8,126 bases of DNA, taken from assembly GCA_937942465.1 (NCBI GenBank), contig CALDEO010000069.1, positions 1 to 8,126 on the forward strand, read 5' to 3'. The stretch comes from an uncultured Saprospiraceae bacterium. GTDB taxonomy: Bacteria; Bacteroidota; Bacteroidia; Chitinophagales; Saprospiraceae. The position numbers and the translations under genes were made by a program. The notes beneath the pieces are model-generated. The model saw only the letters and a program-made list of their open reading frames with translations. It ran no database searches and was not told where the DNA came from. This document shows positions 1 through 6,400 of the stretch, one piece after another. Within the stretch, counting starts at the first letter, position 1, and each line of letters starts with the position of its first letter.

Positions 1-1
1 T

Positions 2-430
2 GGTGTACCTAATTTCCCAACGATAGATTTATTGAACATATGTAGCTCACCGGATACGGCGAGTATATTAATATATAACACAGGCGAGTGTATGCTCCGA
101 GATGTAAACCTGACTATAACATTTGACGAAGGTCTTAGTTACGGTGATTTTGTGTTTATGGATGCCAATAGCACAGGAGCAGGGACAGTAAGTGAATCTG
201 ATTTATCAGATTTGACGGTTCCAGTATTTACAATTTCAGAGATTGACTCAGCAATGGTATTTATTATTAATGTAGCAGTACAAGCAGATTGCGATGTAGA
301 CATTGAGTCAGAAGAGGATATAAATTTTGATGCAGAGGTTAGCTTTACGTATGACGATACGAATGGAAGTACACCGACATGTTCGACGGTTATTACGGAG
401 GTTGGATCGTATAACTCAGGTGTTAGAGTT
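2..430 (+). other. Divergent DUF11-like beta-sandwich module 1 (partial)
   Basis: Residues 1-143. The stretch ASILIYNTGEC...VNLTITFDEGLSY has the DUF11 pattern: a beta strand ending in an N-T-G turn, followed by an alternating hydrophobic strand and a 'D-x-G-L-x-Y' segment. A second half (VFIINVAVQADCDVD) looks like the later strands with a conserved Cys. The module start may lie upstream of the window. It is joined to the next module by VRVPVLN-type linker residues. It is probably a structural spacer; assignment to DUF11 proper is uncertain because the sequence is divergent. Confidence 0.55.
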
Positions 431-3400
431 CCTGTATTGAACGTATTAACAGTATCTCCTTCGGATTTAAATATCTCTCAGTCTAATACGCCTCAATGCC
501 AGAGAGTATTAATATCTCAGGATGGTATACAGGCATTTTTAGATGGGTTTCAGTTCGAAATTCAAGGTGTTGATCAAGATGTTTACATGATCTCAAGTAT
601 TGATATTTCGGATGTAGCTGTTCCAGCAAGCGATTATGTCTATGATCCTGTTAGTCAAAAAGTTACTTTAACGGTTACAGATAATTATTTTATCAATGAT
701 ACAAGTGGTAATAATGTAGATGGAGATGAATTGTTTGAGACAAACGAAACAATTTTTATCGATGTATGCTATCAAGTAATGGGATGTACCGACGAGGCTA
801 ACTTCTTAATGTACAATGTATTTTATGGGTGTAATGATAAGATATGCGGAGATATATCACAAATGCAAGGTGCAGTTGATTTTACACCTAATTTTGGTGC
901 AAATGCCGTTGTAGTTTCAGGGAATGTACAGTATGGAGCTATTTGCGGAGCTGATTTAATATATGACTTGGTGATTCAGAGTGCAAATTCTACTCCTCTA
1001 GACGGATTATGGGAAGATTTAAGCTTTAAATATAAAGGATGTATTATCAATAATACTTCAATCCAATCTTTACAAATTAATGGAGTTAACATTCCTACAG
1101 ATCTTTGGACAGCAGAAAATGGGACGGTTGAGATAGATCTTAAACTTAATATGACAGATTTTGATGGCCCAGGAGGTATAGAAGATGTTGATGGAGATGG
1201 TATTTTTGACGATATTCCAGGAGGAAATGTTATTACGATTAGTACAGTATTAGATATTGGTTGTGCCATGGCAGGAGCAGATTGTTCTTCCATATCATGT
1301 TCATTATCTCAATTAGAAGTAAACGGTAAACGTAACTGTGGCCAAGATTTCCAGCAGTTTGCTACTATAGGTGGTGACGGGCCTATCAACTTTTTCTATG
1401 GTAATGAAGGATCATCTACCAATGCAGTTGCTATTTCGGGATATAGTATTCCTATTACAGAGGTTATGCCCACAGTATGTGATGTTTGGAACCCTACGGT
1501 TGAGGGATATGATTTTTCTTATGATTTTGGATCTAATAATATAGATCCTTGTGCTGGGGGTGGGAATATTTCATTTGAAGTATACATAGAAGCTGGCGGT
1601 GATCGTATACAGGACATACGATTCACAGATGGGTCAGCAACATATCAAGGAGCACCAGTATCTGGAGTGACTTCAGTATATGAAGTCATAACTCTAGAGG
1701 ATGGTATTACATTGGATACTGTAGGGTTACGTATTATTATACCAGCAGGCGATGCAAGTGTAAATGCACATGACTATTTCTTTAATCTAGATTATAGAGG
1801 AGAATGTCATCCATGGGATTATACTTATCTTACATATACTGTAGTAGAAGAGTGTACATCATGTGGTACTACCGATCCTTGTAGAATAGTTAGAGCTTGC
1901 GACAATGCACAGACGTATATACAATGGAATGGTTGTGGGTGTATATGTGATATTAAACCTTATGTTGAAGAAGGGTATAGAACTAACTATGGCTTTGCAG
2001 ATAAAGAGATGACTCAGCAATTAACTAGAGATCAAGTCCCTGTAGAGGATCAAAACAGATATTTACCTGGAGATACGATGTATGTTAAGATTGCATATGA
2101 AATTTTAAATAAGGAAGTATTTTATGATGGAGATGCAAGGTGGGCCTTCAGAGTGAGAGAGTATAATTGGGATTCTCCGTTACGATTAGATCTAAATAGT
2201 ACTGAATTTATTGAATGGTATCATTTTGATGAAAGTGCAGGCACTGAGACGGCTATTTCAATGCCAAGTTGTTTTGATGCATATCCTCATGCGACTAGGG
2301 ATAATTACTTTTACCCCTCATTTAGATTGTTTAATTCTGGTGTTGATAACGTAACTCAAACTTATAGTGCTGCTAATGCTGCTAACGCGTATGGAGCATG
2401 TACTAATGATCCACAAGAAAATCCGAATTTCCCTGTTGATGGCGCAACAAATTATGAAATGAGTAATGCTACATGCAATGATGGGCATAATTATATATGG
2501 ATGGATGTATTTTGGGGAGCACCTGATGGATGTGATTGGGATCTCAGTTTATCTACAGCTCATGTAGACGGTACAACTAGTGAGGATATAAATAATCCTT
2601 GCCATGCAGAGTTCTTAGCACAGTATCCATTAGATGACGGAGACATTATCTATTTCGAGTATAAGTTTGTTATGATGGAAAACCCTAATGTTTCTTTGGC
2701 AAGCTTAAATGGGGTAACACCAATTACTAATCAATATTTGTATCCTGATGCCTATACTCAGACGATTGATCCAGGAACATGTAGAAGAAATACTATTTCT
2801 AGAAATTGTCCTACCTCCTTCCCATTACAGGGGCACTTACCAGGTCCTGTGTCTGTGGTTCCAGAAGTAGTGGTAGAGGATTGTAACATAGACGTTGAAT
2901 ACACATTTACATTAGAAAATCCACTTCCATCGGTTGATGCAGGTGTACTTCCATGGTATGAAAACGAATACAGACCATTTATGGCTACAGAATACTTAGA
3001 AATGAGATTCCCGACTAATATGGTTTATGAAAATGATGGAATTATAGTTATGCCTGATGGGTCAGAAGTAGCACTTCCTTCTCAGTATATCGATCAGGAT
3101 TCTGGAAATTTAGCATGCATACCCGACGGCTTAGGAGGTATTTGTTGTACAGCAGCAGATACAATGTCACTTGCTGCCATTAGAATAAATGATGCTGATT
3201 ATGATAGAGCAGCAACTATTCCTCATTATTTAGGAAATACGAATTCTCCGCAACGGACAACAGACCGATGCGATATATTTGCTCATGTACCTATCCCTGG
3301 GGATCCATTCCCTCATTTACCTGTAGGTGGAGCAATTCCATGTGAATCATATGGATTAAAATATAAACTTTCTGCCCTTTGTCCTGAAGATGTTGAAAGT

Positions 3401-6400
3401 ACAGATTTTGAACTGGGCTATCAGTTTTCCAATCCTTATTTACCAACTTTAAGTACTACTGCAACATACCACTCTTGTGGTTTAAATACTGATGGAACAG
3501 ATAATCCTTCTTTTCATATTTGGAGGTATCCTAATAACCCATATGGAACAAGATGTAACTCTTACCCAGACATAGGTGAATCTGGATGTTTGAGCTATTT
3601 TGAATTAATTAATCCAAATCCAGAATTTTCAACAGGAGTAAATAACCCTAATCGTCAAACGGGTACACAAGTAACTAATCCAGATCAGTTTGAAGACAAC
3701 AGTCAAGATTTTCCGAAGTTAATACCAATGTTAGCGAATTTGCTAAAGGCGGATTTAGCAGGAGAGAATGAGACGAATGTATACCAGGTATGTGCAGGAG
3801 GTGCAACAGCAACGGGAGCTACTCATACCAATGTCGTAACAAGTATAGAAGTTCCTAATTCCGTAGAATTTATTGATGTACAGGATGCAATGGGTAATTC
3901 TCTAACTTGGGTATTATCACAAACCTTAGCAAATAGTAAAGTATATGCAGTAACGATGAATGACTTAGCTCCTACAGAATGTGTAGAAATTACTATTGTA
4001 ACAGAATTATTATTTTGTCCTGTGGGCCTTGATGTTGCTACAGAGATATGTATCGGTACAGTTAGTGGTTGTTTAGATCCGATAAAGGCAGCAGCATTAA
4101 GTGCAGCCGGAGGAAGTTGTGATGAAGTAAGTGCTTGTTACCAGTATGTAGCAGAGGAGGCTGATATACAAGTGGAGTGGTTATTACCGGATCCATCAGG
4201 ATCAGATGAGTATGGCTTATGTGAGGAGATCCCGATGAGTGTACGAATTAAGAACGTAAAGCCATCGGTATTAACGGCTATTACGCAAGACTTTTTCTTT
4301 CCAAATGGTTTATCCCCAGTATCAGGATCATGGGAGGTATGTTATCCAGGAGGACCTGGTTTTACAGCCCCATGTGTAAGTATACCGGTATCAGACGAGC
4401 CAGTAGCAATAGCAGGAGAAGATAATATTTTTGGTTCCAACTACAGTTGGGATGAAGATGCTCAGTGGAGCGATTATATAGATCAGAATGGATTACCTGG
4501 GATATTAAATTCAAATGAGTTACCGATAGAGTTAGATAGCAATCAAGTGAGTTTTAACTTCTTGGTAGAGACGGTATGTGATCAATTTGTATCAGGAACG
4601 AGTGTATATTATCAAGCTTTTGGAGCGGACCCATGTGAGAGTACCGTATCGTCGATGTTTGTAGATAGTGAGCCGATTATTATTGAGAATGCAAATCCAG
4701 CGGATTTTGCACAATTCTTTGTATTTGCAGAGCCAGCGGTAGCGAACTGTGGCGAGGATGCAACATTAATATTGACTTATTTGAATGTAAGTCCGATAGG
4801 AGAGAGTAAAGAGAGTACGGTATGTATCGATTTAGAGACAGAGACATTTGATTATATGAGTGGGAGTATTCAGTGGCTTACGCCGAATACACATTCCCCA
4901 ACGATAACAGAGGAGATGAATGGACCGATTACGCATATCTGTTTCAATATACCAGATGGGATCGGACCAGGCGAGGCATTTCAGATTAGTTTTGACTATA
5001 GTATACCAGAGGATATTAACTGTGGAGCACAAGACTTAGGCGTTAAGGTGAGTAGTGAGATCATGGATCAGAGCTGTATGGCAGCTGGAGTAGAATGTAG
5101 TGTCTATGTGTTGAATAGTGTAAATCCACAGATACAGGTAGAATTTTTACCACCTTTAAATGTAGATGACCAGACGTTGACGACAGGGTGTCCAGCATCA
5201 GACGGTACGATAGATTTATGCTACAGTGTAGATTTAAGCAATCCAGGGGGATTCTATAGTAGTAATGTAACGATAGCAATTATAAGAGATATCAATATGA
5301 ATGGAATATTGGATGATTTAGATGTCAAGATCGACAGTATGGATCATTTAGTATTACTGAATACAGGAGAGGTAGAGACTTTAACGGGCTGTTTTAATGT
5401 ACCAGAAGCACAAGCCTGTCCAGTATTCTTGATGATTATGCAGACTACGGATTGTGTATGTAATAGTTTAGATTATTACTATGATAGTATAGAGCCAGAT
5501 GTAGTAGATAATATGGGTACCGAGTTTACCTTATGTCCAGGTATCCCTTTCGGAATAGAAAACTGTGGAGCCTGGGATTATGCAGTAACTCCAAGCAATG
5601 GAGCGAGTATAGAGCCCAATGTTGCGAATGATAGTTTATTTATCACAATGAATGCAGGATTTGGAGAAGCGAGCCCAGTAATATTGACGGTAAGTAGTCA
5701 GACAGGAGGGTGTCAAGCTTTCGATTTTGAGATTGAGTTAAATAGTTTGAACGATTTTGAGTTCGGACCATATGAAGAGATAGAGGTCTGTAATGTAGGC
5801 TGTAAAGAATTGAATTTACAGATACCAGACAGTTATGAAAACAGTGTAACCGTAGAGTGGTTACCAAATCAGTATTTAGATGATAATACGAGTTTAACAC
5901 CGACGATCTGTGATCCACAAAGTGATATCAATTACTTTGTTAAGTTGACATTTGCGAATGGTGACGGAAGTACTTGTGAATACACCGCAAATTACCCAGT
6001 GGTTGTACAAGATCAGCCGGTAGTACCTGGTATTATAGATGGAAGTCTATGTAGTACAAGTACAGCGACGATCGAAGCACCAACAGGATTTAGTACTTAC
6101 AATTGGACTAGAGTGAATGCGGATGCAAGTACAACGGTAGTACAGAGTAGTGCTAGTAATAGCTTATTAGCGACAACAGCAGGAGTATATTATGTTGAGT
6201 ACTTCAATTTAGGAGATGTCTGTCGAACACGAAGTAACAACTTCACGGTATCAGGATGTCCAACGATGACGAAGGAAATTACAAGTATCGTACCGACATC
6301 AAATGCAAATGAGTATACGGTTAGCTATACGATTGTAGTTGAGAATACGAGTGCATATGCAACGGATTATGATTTATATGATTCACCAGGCTTTGATACG

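Noticed and set aside
2..60. Start of the gene near the left edge
   Set aside because: There is no signal peptide, ribosome binding site or start codon arrangement here; the reading continues a beta module, so the window begins inside the gene.
976..1293. Antisense open frame of 105 codons
   Set aside because: It is the exact reverse of module 3 in the long + strand frame (its start is the complement of the codons for the Cys-rich segment near 1262-1293). It has no recognisable protein family and is a shadow.
4832..5918. Three short open frames of 66-91 codons in 4832-5918
   Set aside because: They lie inside the long frame, show no family similarity and have compositions (Leu, His, Tyr and Ser rich) typical of off-frame or antisense reads of acidic coding DNA.
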